64,000 nt of DNA from an uncultured Porticoccus sp. (GTDB lineage Bacteria > Pseudomonadota > Gammaproteobacteria > Pseudomonadales > Porticoccaceae): positions 1-64,000 of the forward strand of contig CAJIZZ010000007.1 of NCBI GenBank assembly GCA_905181945.1, written 5' to 3'. A program made the translations under genes and the position numbers. A model generated the notes under the pieces. The model ran no database searches, had not been told where the DNA came from, and worked only from the letters and a program-made list of their open reading frames with translations. Numbering within the stretch: the stretch's first letter is position 1; each line of letters starts with the position of its first letter. Of this stretch, positions 56,057-64,000 are shown piece after piece.

Positions 56057-56491
56057 ATGAATATAAATGATATAAAGAAGCGTTTACCCCAAAGATATCC
56101 ATTCCTTTTGTTGGATCGTGTTGTAGAAATAGATCCGGGTGACAGAATTTTGGCCTATAAAAATATTACAGCTAATGAGGATGTTTTTAATGGGCATTTT
56201 CCTAGTACACCAATTTTCCCAGGGGTAATGATTATCGAAGCGATGGCTCAAGCAGCAGGAGTACTGGGTTTTGTTACTGCTGGCAAGTATGCAGACGATG
56301 ATGTGCTGTATTTGTTCGCTGGAGTGGATGGTGTTCGCTTCAAGCGCCAGGTTATACCTGGAGACAAGCTGACGTTAGAAGCAAAAATTGACTCAGTGAA
56401 GCGAACAATTTGGCGATTCAAATGCAGAGCAACCGTTGACAACGAGTTGGCCTGCGAGGCCACCATACTCTGTGCTTTGAAGTCGGCCTGA
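56057..56491 (+). CDS. fabZ: 3-hydroxyacyl-ACP dehydratase FabZ
   Basis: A 144-residue hot-dog-fold enzyme. The catalytic His and Glu are in [25 protein letters not shown] (His about 49, Glu about 63), and the N-terminus [20 protein letters not shown] is typical. ATG at 56057 with AGAGA about eight bases upstream is preferred over GTG at 56039, as the extra six residues are not conserved. It links fatty acid and lipid A synthesis; lpxA follows after five bases. Confidence 0.96.
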   Translation: MNINDIKKRLPQRYPFLLLDRVVEIDPGDRILAYKNITANEDVFNGHFPSTPIFPGVMIIEAMAQAAGVLGFVTAGKYADDDVLYLFAGVDGVRFKRQVIPGDKLTLEAKIDSVKRTIWRFKCRATVDNELACEATILCALKSA

Positions 56492-56496
56492 AGATT

Positions 56497-57273
56497 ATGT
56501 CTCTTATTAGCTCAAGTGCAATCATTCACCCTACTGCAGAATTGGCTGAAGGCGTCGAAGTTGGACCCTGGACCCTTATAGGTGCCAATGTCAAAATTGG
56601 AGCCGGCAGCGTGATCCACGCTCATGTTGTCATAAAAGGCCCAACTGTTATAGGTAAAAATAATCGTATTTTTCAGTTTTCTACCATAGGTGAGGATACA
56701 CCAGATTTAAAGTACGCAGGAGAGCCCACTCGACTAGAGATAGGCGATAATAATACTATTCGTGAGGGGGTTACGATTCACAGAGGGACTGTCCAGGATA
56801 ATAGCTTGACCCTTATCGGTAGCAATAATTTGATGATGGCCTATGTGCATATAGGCCATGATTGCGTGGTGGGAAATAACTGTATTTTGGTCAATAACGC
56901 GTCCCTCTCTGGCCATGTTAATTTAGGTGACTGGGCAATTCTTTCGGGCTATGTACTAGTGCATCAATTCGTCTCTATTGGAGCACATACTTTAATTGGG
57001 CCGGCAGCATTTTTACCCCAAGATGTCCCTGCTTACGTTACTGCTTTTGGCTCTCCTGCAGAACCTAAAACTATTAATTCAGTAGGTCTTAGACGCAGAG
57101 GTTTCAGCAAGGACGCCATTTTAGCGATCAAGCAGGGGTACAAAATACTTTACCGCCAAGGACTTTCGCTAGATGATGCGCTGATAAAGCTTCATGTGCT
57201 TGCATCGCAATATTCTGAGGTTAATCTATTGTTAGATTCAGTAAAAATGTCTTCACGCGGAATCATTCGCTAA
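56497..57273 (+). CDS. lpxA: UDP-N-acetylglucosamine O-acyltransferase
   Basis: First lipid A step. A 258-residue left-handed beta-helix protein with hexapeptide repeats from the start (IIHPTAELAEGVEVGPWTLIGANVKIGAGSVI). The catalytic His is in MAYVHIGHDCVVGNNC (about 124), and the C-terminal helical part follows RRRGFSKDAILAIKQ. lpxB begins three bases after the stop. Confidence 0.97.
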   Translation: MSLISSSAIIHPTAELAEGVEVGPWTLIGANVKIGAGSVIHAHVVIKGPTVIGKNNRIFQFSTIGEDTPDLKYAGEPTRLEIGDNNTIREGVTIHRGTVQDNSLTLIGSNNLMMAYVHIGHDCVVGNNCILVNNASLSGHVNLGDWAILSGYVLVHQFVSIGAHTLIGPAAFLPQDVPAYVTAFGSPAEPKTINSVGLRRRGFSKDAILAIKQGYKILYRQGLSLDDALIKLHVLASQYSEVNLLLDSVKMSSRGIIR

Positions 57274-57276
57274 GCT

Positions 57277-58419
57277 ATGATCCAGCCTTATAAAATAGGA
57301 ATAGTTGCAGGGGAATCTTCCGGCGATCAGTTGGGCGCTGGGCTAATTTGCGCACTAAAAGTCTATTACCCTGATGCAATTTTCGAGGGAATAGGTGGCT
57401 CCAAGATGGCCAAAGAGGGTTTTGTGTCACTGTTTCCTATCGACAGGCTTTCTGTGATGGGGTTTATTGAGCCATTAAAAAGACTACCAGAATTATTTCG
57501 AATTAGAAAAAATTTGTTTCAGTATTTTTGTGATGGAAAATTTGATCTCGTAGTGGGTATTGATTCTCCAGACTTCAATCTTGGCCTAGAGGAAAAATTA
57601 CGGAATAAAGGTATTAAAACTGCCCATTACGTAAGTCCTTCTGTATGGGTATGGAGGCAAGGCAGAGTTAAAAAAATTGCTCGCGCTGTCGACCTAATGA
57701 TTACATTATTTCCTTTTGAAAAATCTTTTTATCAGCAACATAGTATACCTGTAGTATGTGTTGGGCACCCCTTGGCGGAAGAGCTTCCAATACAGGGGGA
57801 AAAAAATAAAGCGCGTCAAGCATTAGGGTTAACCGATGGACCAGTTCTAACATTAATGCCTGGAAGCAGGGCATCAGAAATACAGAAGTTGGGGAGTTTA
57901 TTTTTAAATGTAGCGCAACACTGCAAAAATAGCTTGCCTGACTTGCAGGTGATTATTCCTGCCGCTACCCTAGAGCGCAAGTCCCAGTTAGATCAAATAC
58001 TAGATGATCATCCATTGCTGGAAGTGGTACTTTTGGATGATCAGTCACTCCTAGCGATGGCAGCAGCAGATGTAGTGTTACTCTCATCGGGTACGTCGAC
58101 GCTAGAGGCTATGCTTTTAAAAAAACCCATGGTGGTAGCTTATCGCTTAGGAAGGCTAACTTATGCCTTGGTTTCAAGAATGGTGAAAGTTAAATATGTG
58201 GCACTACCAAATCTTCTTGCGGGCGAACCGTTGGTTCCGGAATTCCTGGAAGAGAACGCAACTATAAAAAATCTTTCAGGTGCAGTAATGAGGTTTTTTG
58301 AGCACCCTGAGCAGGCAAAAAAGCTACAAAAAAGGTTTATATCTATCCATGAATCACTAAAATGTGGTGGCAATGAAGCAGCGGCTAAGGCTCTGGTGGC
58401 GTTGATCGGCGCCCCCTAG
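57277..58419 (+). CDS. lpxB: Lipid-A-disaccharide synthase
   Basis: A 380-residue GT-B-type glycosyltransferase of lipid A synthesis. It starts IGIVAGESSGDQLGAGLI (about 6-23), with VVGIDSPDFNLGLEEKL, KTAHYVSPSVWVWRQGRVKKI and MPGSRASEIQKLG and the late LLSSGTSTLEAML. The lipid-membrane contact segment is intact. rnhB follows after 70 bases. Confidence 0.96.
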   Translation: MIQPYKIGIVAGESSGDQLGAGLICALKVYYPDAIFEGIGGSKMAKEGFVSLFPIDRLSVMGFIEPLKRLPELFRIRKNLFQYFCDGKFDLVVGIDSPDFNLGLEEKLRNKGIKTAHYVSPSVWVWRQGRVKKIARAVDLMITLFPFEKSFYQQHSIPVVCVGHPLAEELPIQGEKNKARQALGLTDGPVLTLMPGSRASEIQKLGSLFLNVAQHCKNSLPDLQVIIPAATLERKSQLDQILDDHPLLEVVLLDDQSLLAMAAADVVLLSSGTSTLEAMLLKKPMVVAYRLGRLTYALVSRMVKVKYVALPNLLAGEPLVPEFLEENATIKNLSGAVMRFFEHPEQAKKLQKRFISIHESLKCGGNEAAAKALVALIGAP

Positions 58420-58489
58420 GTATGGGTGACTGCTGTTTTTGTAGCCTGCTGGGGTCACTAGGTATTTAAAATAGATTGAGAGTTTGAGT

Positions 58490-59095
58490 GTGGTATTTGC
58501 TGAAAAAAAAGTACTCAGGTTAGCATATCAAGGCTCGTTGCTTGCTGGCGTTGATGAGGCTGGCAGAGGCCCCTTGGCTGGCGATGTTTTTTCTGCTGCA
58601 GTTATCCTTCACCCAGAAAATATTATTTTTGGGCTTGCAGACTCAAAGAAACTCTCTGAGAAACGTCGCCAAGAGTTAGCTGTTGAAATTAAAGAAAAAG
58701 CACTGTGCTGGAATGTAGCGCGATCTACGGTGAAAGAAATAGATCGCTTCAATATACTTGAAGCAACCATGATGGCTATGGAGCGTGCCGTTGAAGGATT
58801 AAGGATAGATCCAGAATATGTTGTGGTTGATGGAAATCGTTTGCCGTTATGGCGTTATGCTTCAGAGTCTATAATTAAGGGTGATGACAAGGTCCCCTCT
58901 ATTAGCGCAGCATCAATTCTTGCCAAGGTTCACAGAGATGAAGAAATGATCGCTTTTGATAAGTTATATCCAGGTTATGGGTTTGATTGTCATAAAGGCT
59001 ACGGAACAAAAAAACATTTTGAGGCTATAGGGAGGTTGGGCCCAAGCCTTATACACAGAAAGTCCTTTGAACCCTTTAAGAGTATGGATGCTTAA
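58490..59095 (+). CDS. rnhB: Ribonuclease HII
   Basis: Removes ribonucleotides from DNA/RNA hybrids. The catalytic acids are in [22 protein letters not shown] (Asp and Glu near 22-23) and [11 protein letters not shown] and [30 protein letters not shown] at 58490 is used, with GAGAG seven bases before it; a TTG at 58484 lies too close. Length 201. The position between lpxB and dnaE is conserved. Confidence 0.95.
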   Translation: MVFAEKKVLRLAYQGSLLAGVDEAGRGPLAGDVFSAAVILHPENIIFGLADSKKLSEKRRQELAVEIKEKALCWNVARSTVKEIDRFNILEATMMAMERAVEGLRIDPEYVVVDGNRLPLWRYASESIIKGDDKVPSISAASILAKVHRDEEMIAFDKLYPGYGFDCHKGYGTKKHFEAIGRLGPSLIHRKSFEPFKSMDA

Positions 59096-59255
59096 GTACT
59101 GCAACTGTCTTTGTATAATTATTCTTTCTATATAATCATAGGGGCTGATGCAGTAGGATAAGCAGTAGACTTCGATCTGTGTTAAGTCGTAAATTTATAC
59201 AATGCAAGATATATTTGGCCTTAGGTATTAGGGCATTTTATAGGTTTAATTTTTT

Positions 59256-62200
59256 ATGTCTGCGCCTTCATTTGTCCATCTCCGCCTGCATAGCGAGTAT
59301 TCTCTTGTTGATGGCCTTGTGCGCATAAACCCTCTAGTGAATAGGGTGGTTGAACTAGGCATGCCTGCTGTTGCCCTCACAGATGTTACAAACTTCTTTG
59401 GTTTGATTAAATTTTACAAAGCAGCACATCTTTCCGGAATAAAACCTATTTGTGGCGCCGACCTCCGTGTTCGAAGCAATATTGAGGGCATCAAACCATT
59501 TGATCTTACATTCCTAGTGATGAATTTACAGGGTTATCAGAACTTAACAAGACTGATCTCTCGCGCTTACCAGGAGGGGCAAGTGCGTGGCGAGCCTTTG
59601 GTTCAAAAGCGCTGGATCGAAGAATCATCAGAAGGCTTAATCGTACTTGGCGGACATCAAAGTGATATTGGACAAGCATTGCTATCTGGGAACAAAAAGC
59701 AGGCTGAGGAGTGCTTGCAAAGCTGGCTTAGTGTCCTGCCTGAGCGATTTTATTTGGAGCTGAATAGGACTGGGCGGCCAGGCGAAGAGGATTTTATTCA
59801 TAATGCAGTACAACTTTCTTCGATGTTTGATTGCCCTTTAGTTGCCACCAACGATGTTAGGTTTCTTGATTCTAGTCATTTCGAGGCCCATGAATCTAGA
59901 GTCTGTATTGGCCTGGGATATGTGTTAGACGATCCTAGGAGGGTGCGCACATATAGTGACGAGCAACACCTTCGTTCAGCAGAAGAAATGACTGAACTTT
60001 TTAACGATATACCTGAAGCTATTGAAAATACAATAGAGATTGCCTTGCGATGCAATCTGGAGCTTAAACTAGGGGAAACCTTCCTGCCTGAATATCCTGT
60101 TCCAGAGGGGCTGACGAAGGATGTATTTTTTGAAAAACTATCTGTGGAGGGGCTAGAAAAGCGTCTCTCAAAAATACTCGGTACTCTTGACAAAAGCCTA
60201 GAGAAGGAAAGAAAAGTATATTTTGACCGACTTCACTTTGAACTTGGAATTATTATTAAAATGGGCTATCAGGGCTACTTTTTGATAGTCATGGACTTTA
60301 TTCAGTGGGCCAAAAAAAATGACATTCCTGTAGGTCCCGGTCGAGGCTCTGGAGCTGGCTCTTTAGTTGCTTACACCCTTGGTATTACAGACCTTGATCC
60401 CTTGCAGTATGGCTTACTTTTTGAGAGATTTTTGAATCCAGAGCGGGTTTCTATGCCAGATTTCGATATAGATTTCTGCATGGACAATCGTGATAGGGTT
60501 ATTGCGTATGTTGCAGATCGATACGGCCGTGATGCTGTTTCTCAAATTATTACCTTCGGAAAAATGGCAGCTAAAGCTGTAGTTCGTGATGTAGCAAGAG
60601 TCCAAGGCAAGCCTTATGGTTTAGCAGATAGATTATCCAAAATGATTCCCGCTGATATTGGGATGACCCTTGAAAAGGCTGTTGAGCAGGAAAATATCCT
60701 GAAAGATTTTTTAGCTAGTAGCGAGGAAGCTCAAGAAATATGGGATATGGCACTTCAGCTTGAGGGCATTACTCGGAATGCAGGCAAGCATGCTGGAGGT
60801 GTTGTTATTGCGCCAACAAAACTTACAGATTTTTCTCCGTTATACTGTGATGAGTCTGGAGAGGGTCTTGTTACGCAGTTTGATAAGGATGATGTAGAAA
60901 GCGCAGGCTTGATAAAGTTTGATTTTTTGGGGCTAAGAACACTCACTATAATAGATTGTGCCGTAAAAATTGTAAATCAGCGGGGGCAGAATACAAAAAA
61001 TGAGCCCCTTGTAATTAATGATATTCCATTAGATGACTCTTTAACCTATACCCTTATACAGAAAGGCGAGACAACGGCTGTATTTCAGTTAGAGTCCCAG
61101 GGCATGAAAGATTTAATGAAGCGCGTAGAGCCCAATTCTTTTGAGGATATTGTGGCGTTAGTGGCTTTATATAGGCCTGGTCCGCTTGAGTCTGGCATGG
61201 TGGATGATTTTGTTGACCGTAAACATGGAAGAGCAAAAGTTGCTTATCCTGATGAAAAATTTCAACATGAAAGTCTTAGGCCCATCTTAGAACCCACTTA
61301 TGGTGTCATTGTATACCAAGAGCAGGTAATGCAGATCGCTCAAACTCTTGCTGGATATACTTTGGGTGAAGCAGACCTTTTGCGCCGCGCCATGGGTAAG
61401 AAGAAGCCAGAAGAGATGGCGAAACAGCGAGAAATTTTTGAAACAGGGGCGCAAAATCAAGGCATTGATCCTAGCCTTGCTATAAAAATATTTGATTTAG
61501 TGGAAAAATTTGCTGGGTATGGCTTTAATAAATCTCATTCTGCCGGATATGGGCTTCTTGCCTATCAAACTGCTTACCTAAAAGCACATTACTTGCCTGA
61601 ATTTATGGCAGCAGTTTTGTCTGCTGACATGCAAAATACGGACAAGGTGGTAAAGTTGGTTGAAGAGTGCGGCGATCGAAGCTTAGCACTGCTGTCACCA
61701 GATATTAATCGAAGCACCTTCTGTTTCAAGGTCTCTGATCAGGGAGAAGTGATCTATGGGCTTGGGGCTATCAAAGGCTTAGGTGAGGGCCCTGTCGACA
61801 GTATCATCTCTGCAAGAGATAAAGACGGAGACTTTGTTAGCTTGTTTGATTTTTGCTCAAGGGTAGATGGGAAAAAAATCAATAAACGCTCTCTAGAAGC
61901 ACTTATCCGTTCAGGGACAATGGATAGTATAGGGCCAATTGGCGAGATAGGGTTTAAGCGTGCAGTTATGCTGGCAGCAATGAGTGAGGCAGTCAAGATG
62001 GCTGAGCAGCGGACTCATAACGCTGTTAGCGGGATGACAGATCTTTTTGGAGACAAGGCGTTAGAGTTATCCCCTGAATTTGGGTACAAGAATTTTAATG
62101 ATATTCGTTGTGAGACTGTCAAGGAAAGGTTGGGGGGAGAAAGGGATACATTGGGACTATATGTGTCTGGACACCCAGCTGATGAGTATATCGATGAGCT

Positions 62201-62753
62201 GGACGGCTTTATCAGACATCGTATCTGTGAATTAAAACCAGAAAAATCTACCCAGACTGTTGCGGGCTTGGTTGTGGGTACAAGAATGATCAGAACACGA
62301 AGTGGCGATAGCATGGCCATTATTTCCCTCGACGATAAAAGTGCTCGAATTGAGGTAGCAGTTTTTTCTGATGTTTTTAGTAGCTGCCGTGAAAAAATTA
62401 TTAAAGATGAATTTTTAGTGGTGCAAGGGCAGGTATCTATAGACGATTATACTGATGGAGTTAAAATGCGCGCAGATCAAATTAATACTTTGTATGAGGC
62501 CCGGCTCAATCATTTAAAAAGTATTGTTATTGACTTGAGCAATGAGGATTTTCAGGAGTTTACTATTCGTGATATTTCTGAAATTATGCTTCCATATAAT
62601 GAAGGAAAATGTCCAGTTCGTATTTGCTATAGCAACCCTAAAGCTTTATGCGAAATAGCCCTAGATAAAAAATGGCTGGTATCCCCTAAGGATGAACTAT
62701 TGCAGAGATTAAAAGAAATGGTTGGTAGCGAGATGGTGCACTTAAGATTCTAG
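59256..62753 (+). CDS. dnaE: DNA polymerase III alpha subunit
   Basis: The main replicative polymerase, 1165 residues, the usual DnaE1 size. The N-terminal PHP domain begins SFVHLRLHSEYSLVDGL. The palm acids are in PDFDIDFCMDNRDRVI (about 403), with the fingers region VGPGRGSGAGSLVAYTLGITDLDPL. Helix-hairpin-helix, OB and tau-binding parts fill the C-terminal 400 residues. Its N-terminus matches the family without extra residues. No dnaQ is in the window. Confidence 0.97.
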   Translation: MSAPSFVHLRLHSEYSLVDGLVRINPLVNRVVELGMPAVALTDVTNFFGLIKFYKAAHLSGIKPICGADLRVRSNIEGIKPFDLTFLVMNLQGYQNLTRLISRAYQEGQVRGEPLVQKRWIEESSEGLIVLGGHQSDIGQALLSGNKKQAEECLQSWLSVLPERFYLELNRTGRPGEEDFIHNAVQLSSMFDCPLVATNDVRFLDSSHFEAHESRVCIGLGYVLDDPRRVRTYSDEQHLRSAEEMTELFNDIPEAIENTIEIALRCNLELKLGETFLPEYPVPEGLTKDVFFEKLSVEGLEKRLSKILGTLDKSLEKERKVYFDRLHFELGIIIKMGYQGYFLIVMDFIQWAKKNDIPVGPGRGSGAGSLVAYTLGITDLDPLQYGLLFERFLNPERVSMPDFDIDFCMDNRDRVIAYVADRYGRDAVSQIITFGKMAAKAVVRDVARVQGKPYGLADRLSKMIPADIGMTLEKAVEQENILKDFLASSEEAQEIWDMALQLEGITRNAGKHAGGVVIAPTKLTDFSPLYCDESGEGLVTQFDKDDVESAGLIKFDFLGLRTLTIIDCAVKIVNQRGQNTKNEPLVINDIPLDDSLTYTLIQKGETTAVFQLESQGMKDLMKRVEPNSFEDIVALVALYRPGPLESGMVDDFVDRKHGRAKVAYPDEKFQHESLRPILEPTYGVIVYQEQVMQIAQTLAGYTLGEADLLRRAMGKKKPEEMAKQREIFETGAQNQGIDPSLAIKIFDLVEKFAGYGFNKSHSAGYGLLAYQTAYLKAHYLPEFMAAVLSADMQNTDKVVKLVEECGDRSLALLSPDINRSTFCFKVSDQGEVIYGLGAIKGLGEGPVDSIISARDKDGDFVSLFDFCSRVDGKKINKRSLEALIRSGTMDSIGPIGEIGFKRAVMLAAMSEAVKMAEQRTHNAVSGMTDLFGDKALELSPEFGYKNFNDIRCETVKERLGGERDTLGLYVSGHPADEYIDELDGFIRHRICELKPEKSTQTVAGLVVGTRMIRTRSGDSMAIISLDDKSARIEVAVFSDVFSSCREKIIKDEFLVVQGQVSIDDYTDGVKMRADQINTLYEARLNHLKSIVIDLSNEDFQEFTIRDISEIMLPYNEGKCPVRICYSNPKALCEIALDKKWLVSPKDELLQRLKEMVGSEMVHLRF

Positions 62754-62944
62754 GCATGTCGGAAGTATTTACAGGTTAAAAATTAAGTGCCAGCACGGCT
62801 TATAGCCAAGCAATAAATCTTAACTTTCATTTATTTAATTAATTAGAAATTTACTCCCGACACGATATGTGTTTTTATCTAGCGAATTTTTTTGGATTTA
62901 AATTTTTGTCTTTTTGGTATAAATATTATGGATGATAGTCTTAC

Positions 62945-63892
62945 ATGAACTTAAATTATTTGGATTTTGAGCAACCTATTGCGGAGCTGGAAGCAAAGAT
63001 TGAAGAGCTTCGTTTGGTGGGCAACGATAGTGATATCAATATTACCGGGGAAATCGTCAAGCTTGAAGAAAAAAGTCAAAAGCTTACTAAGAAAATATAT
63101 TCAGGCCTCACTTCTTGGCAAACTGTCCAGATTGCAAGGCACCCTCTTAGGCCACATGCTACAGATTATATAAATCGGGTTTTCACCGATTTTGATGAAC
63201 TGCATGGCGATAGACATTTTGGAGATGACAAAGCCATCATAGGCGGTATAGGGAGATTGGCCGATAAGCCAGTTGTTATTATCGGCGAAGAGAAAGGCAG
63301 AGGTGTTAATGAAAAAGTATATAGAAATTTCGGGATGCCAAAGCCTGAAGGGTACCGCAAAGCCTTGCGTTTAATGGAGATGGCTGAACGCTTTAAGATG
63401 CCTGTTGTCACACTAATTGATACACCTGGAGCATATCCAGGAATCGATTCTGAGGAACGCGGAATTAGTGAGGCTATAGCCAGAAATCTTGCAGTTATGT
63501 CTCGCTTAAAGACACCTATAGTATGCACTGTTATCGGTGAAGGTAGCTCTGGCGGCGCATTAGCTATCGGCATTGGTGACCATCTTAGCATGCTCCAATA
63601 TTCTACTTACTTTGTTATTTCACCGGAAGGTTGTGCAAATATTATCTGGAAAACCTCAACTAAAGCTGCTGAAGCAGCTGAAGCGATGGGTGTTACATCT
63701 ACAGTTTTACAGGAGCTAGGAATAATAGATGAAACTATTTCTGAGCCCAATGGCGGGGCGCATCGTAATATTGAGACTATGGCAGCTAGCCTTAAAGAGT
63801 GCTTAATTAGACAGGTCGATGAGCTTACCGAAGTCCCTATTGATGAGCTGCTTGAGAAGCGTTATAAACGTTTGATGAGTTATGGTAATTGA
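62945..63892 (+). CDS. accA: Acetyl-CoA carboxylase carboxyltransferase alpha subunit
   Basis: The 315-residue alpha subunit transfers CO2 from biotin to acetyl-CoA with AccD. The family start [19 protein letters not shown] and the core [66 protein letters not shown] and [15 protein letters not shown] are present. The order dnaE-accA is conserved; tilS usually follows but is not visible in the 108 remaining bases. Confidence 0.97.
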   Translation: MNLNYLDFEQPIAELEAKIEELRLVGNDSDINITGEIVKLEEKSQKLTKKIYSGLTSWQTVQIARHPLRPHATDYINRVFTDFDELHGDRHFGDDKAIIGGIGRLADKPVVIIGEEKGRGVNEKVYRNFGMPKPEGYRKALRLMEMAERFKMPVVTLIDTPGAYPGIDSEERGISEAIARNLAVMSRLKTPIVCTVIGEGSSGGALAIGIGDHLSMLQYSTYFVISPEGCANIIWKTSTKAAEAAEAMGVTSTVLQELGIIDETISEPNGGAHRNIETMAASLKECLIRQVDELTEVPIDELLEKRYKRLMSYGN

Positions 63893-64000
63893 TAAAGTAT
63901 GCTTAATTGCAAAAGAAAAATATTGTTGGGCATTTTTTGAAGCGTCTCTGTTTTATTTGTCAGCCCTGCTGGGCGTTATACGCTCTATTGTGATTGAAAA
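63893..64000. other. Downstream end of window after accA
   Basis: 108 bases without a recognisable feature. In related genomes tilS (tRNA lysidine synthetase) follows accA, but no start can be supported here. Confidence 0.4.

Noticed and set aside
1..64000. CRISPR array, insertion sequence, prophage or toxin-antitoxin module
   Set aside because: No spaced direct repeats, transposase motif, phage structural gene or small paired ORF with a recognisable toxin was seen.

Overview
This is about 64 kb of an AT-leaning (by eye roughly 40-44% G+C) gammaproteobacterial chromosome, almost entirely housekeeping. The gene orders tRNA-Phe/yggX/mutY/asmA/hisB, dapA/bamC/MBL-fold gene, map/glnD/dapC/arsC-like/dapD/dapE and rpsB/tsf/pyrH/frr/uppS/cdsA/dxr/rseP/bamA/skp/lpxD/fabZ/lpxA/lpxB/rnhB/dnaE/accA match Pseudomonas-type and Cellvibrionales-type genomes. 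A Gram-negative outer membrane is certain (BamA, BamC, Skp, LpxA/B/D, TonB, porin, TonB-dependent receptor). I infer a marine, low-GC relative of the Pseudomonadales/Cellvibrionales; species-level placement is not possible from this text alone.

Layout. 1-1768: 5'-proximal part of a secreted cadherin-like repeat protein (minus strand) that runs off the left edge, followed by a 440-bp spacer and a tRNA-Phe gene. 2372-5622 (minus): yggX, mutY and an AsmA-family gene. 5992-10078 (plus): hisB, then a tonB-exbB-exbD set, then hisH and hisA; hisF is not here. 10110-12189 (minus): argF and argD. 12327-17653: a metal-uptake-like locus with PepSY, FMN-binding and porin genes on minus, and a small Cys/His secreted protein plus a ZnuD-like TonB-dependent receptor on plus, diverging from a spacer with Fur-like sites. 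17852-24000: grxD, peroxiredoxin, slyX, maeB, ferredoxin, rnt, pyrC. 24105-34665: argG, glyoxalase, D-amino acid transaminase, alanine racemase, purC, doxX, fabV, an LpxL-like acyltransferase, dapA, bamC and an MBL-fold hydrolase. 34666-35189: a gene-free AT-rich spacer with a cluster of DnaA-box-like 9-mers. 35190-44258: rsmJ, then minus-strand dapE, dapD, ArsC/Spx-like, nth, dapC, glnD and map. 44574-63892 (plus): the long translation/isoprenoid/envelope/LPS/replication run from rpsB to accA.

How it fits together. Lysine/diaminopimelate synthesis (dapA, dapC, dapD, dapE), D-alanine supply (alr, dat), undecaprenyl-PP synthesis (dxr, uppS), CDP-DAG (cdsA), lipid A (lpxD, lpxA, lpxB, LpxL-like), fatty acid synthesis (fabZ, fabV, accA) and outer-membrane assembly (bamA, bamC, skp, rseP) make this an envelope-rich segment. 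The accessory interest lies in the repeat protein at the left edge, the flavin/PepSY/porin/receptor locus at 12.3-17.7 kb, the DnaA-box cluster at 34.75-34.96 kb, and an endonuclease III with a non-standard cysteine loop. I saw no CRISPR array, insertion sequence, prophage or rRNA gene.
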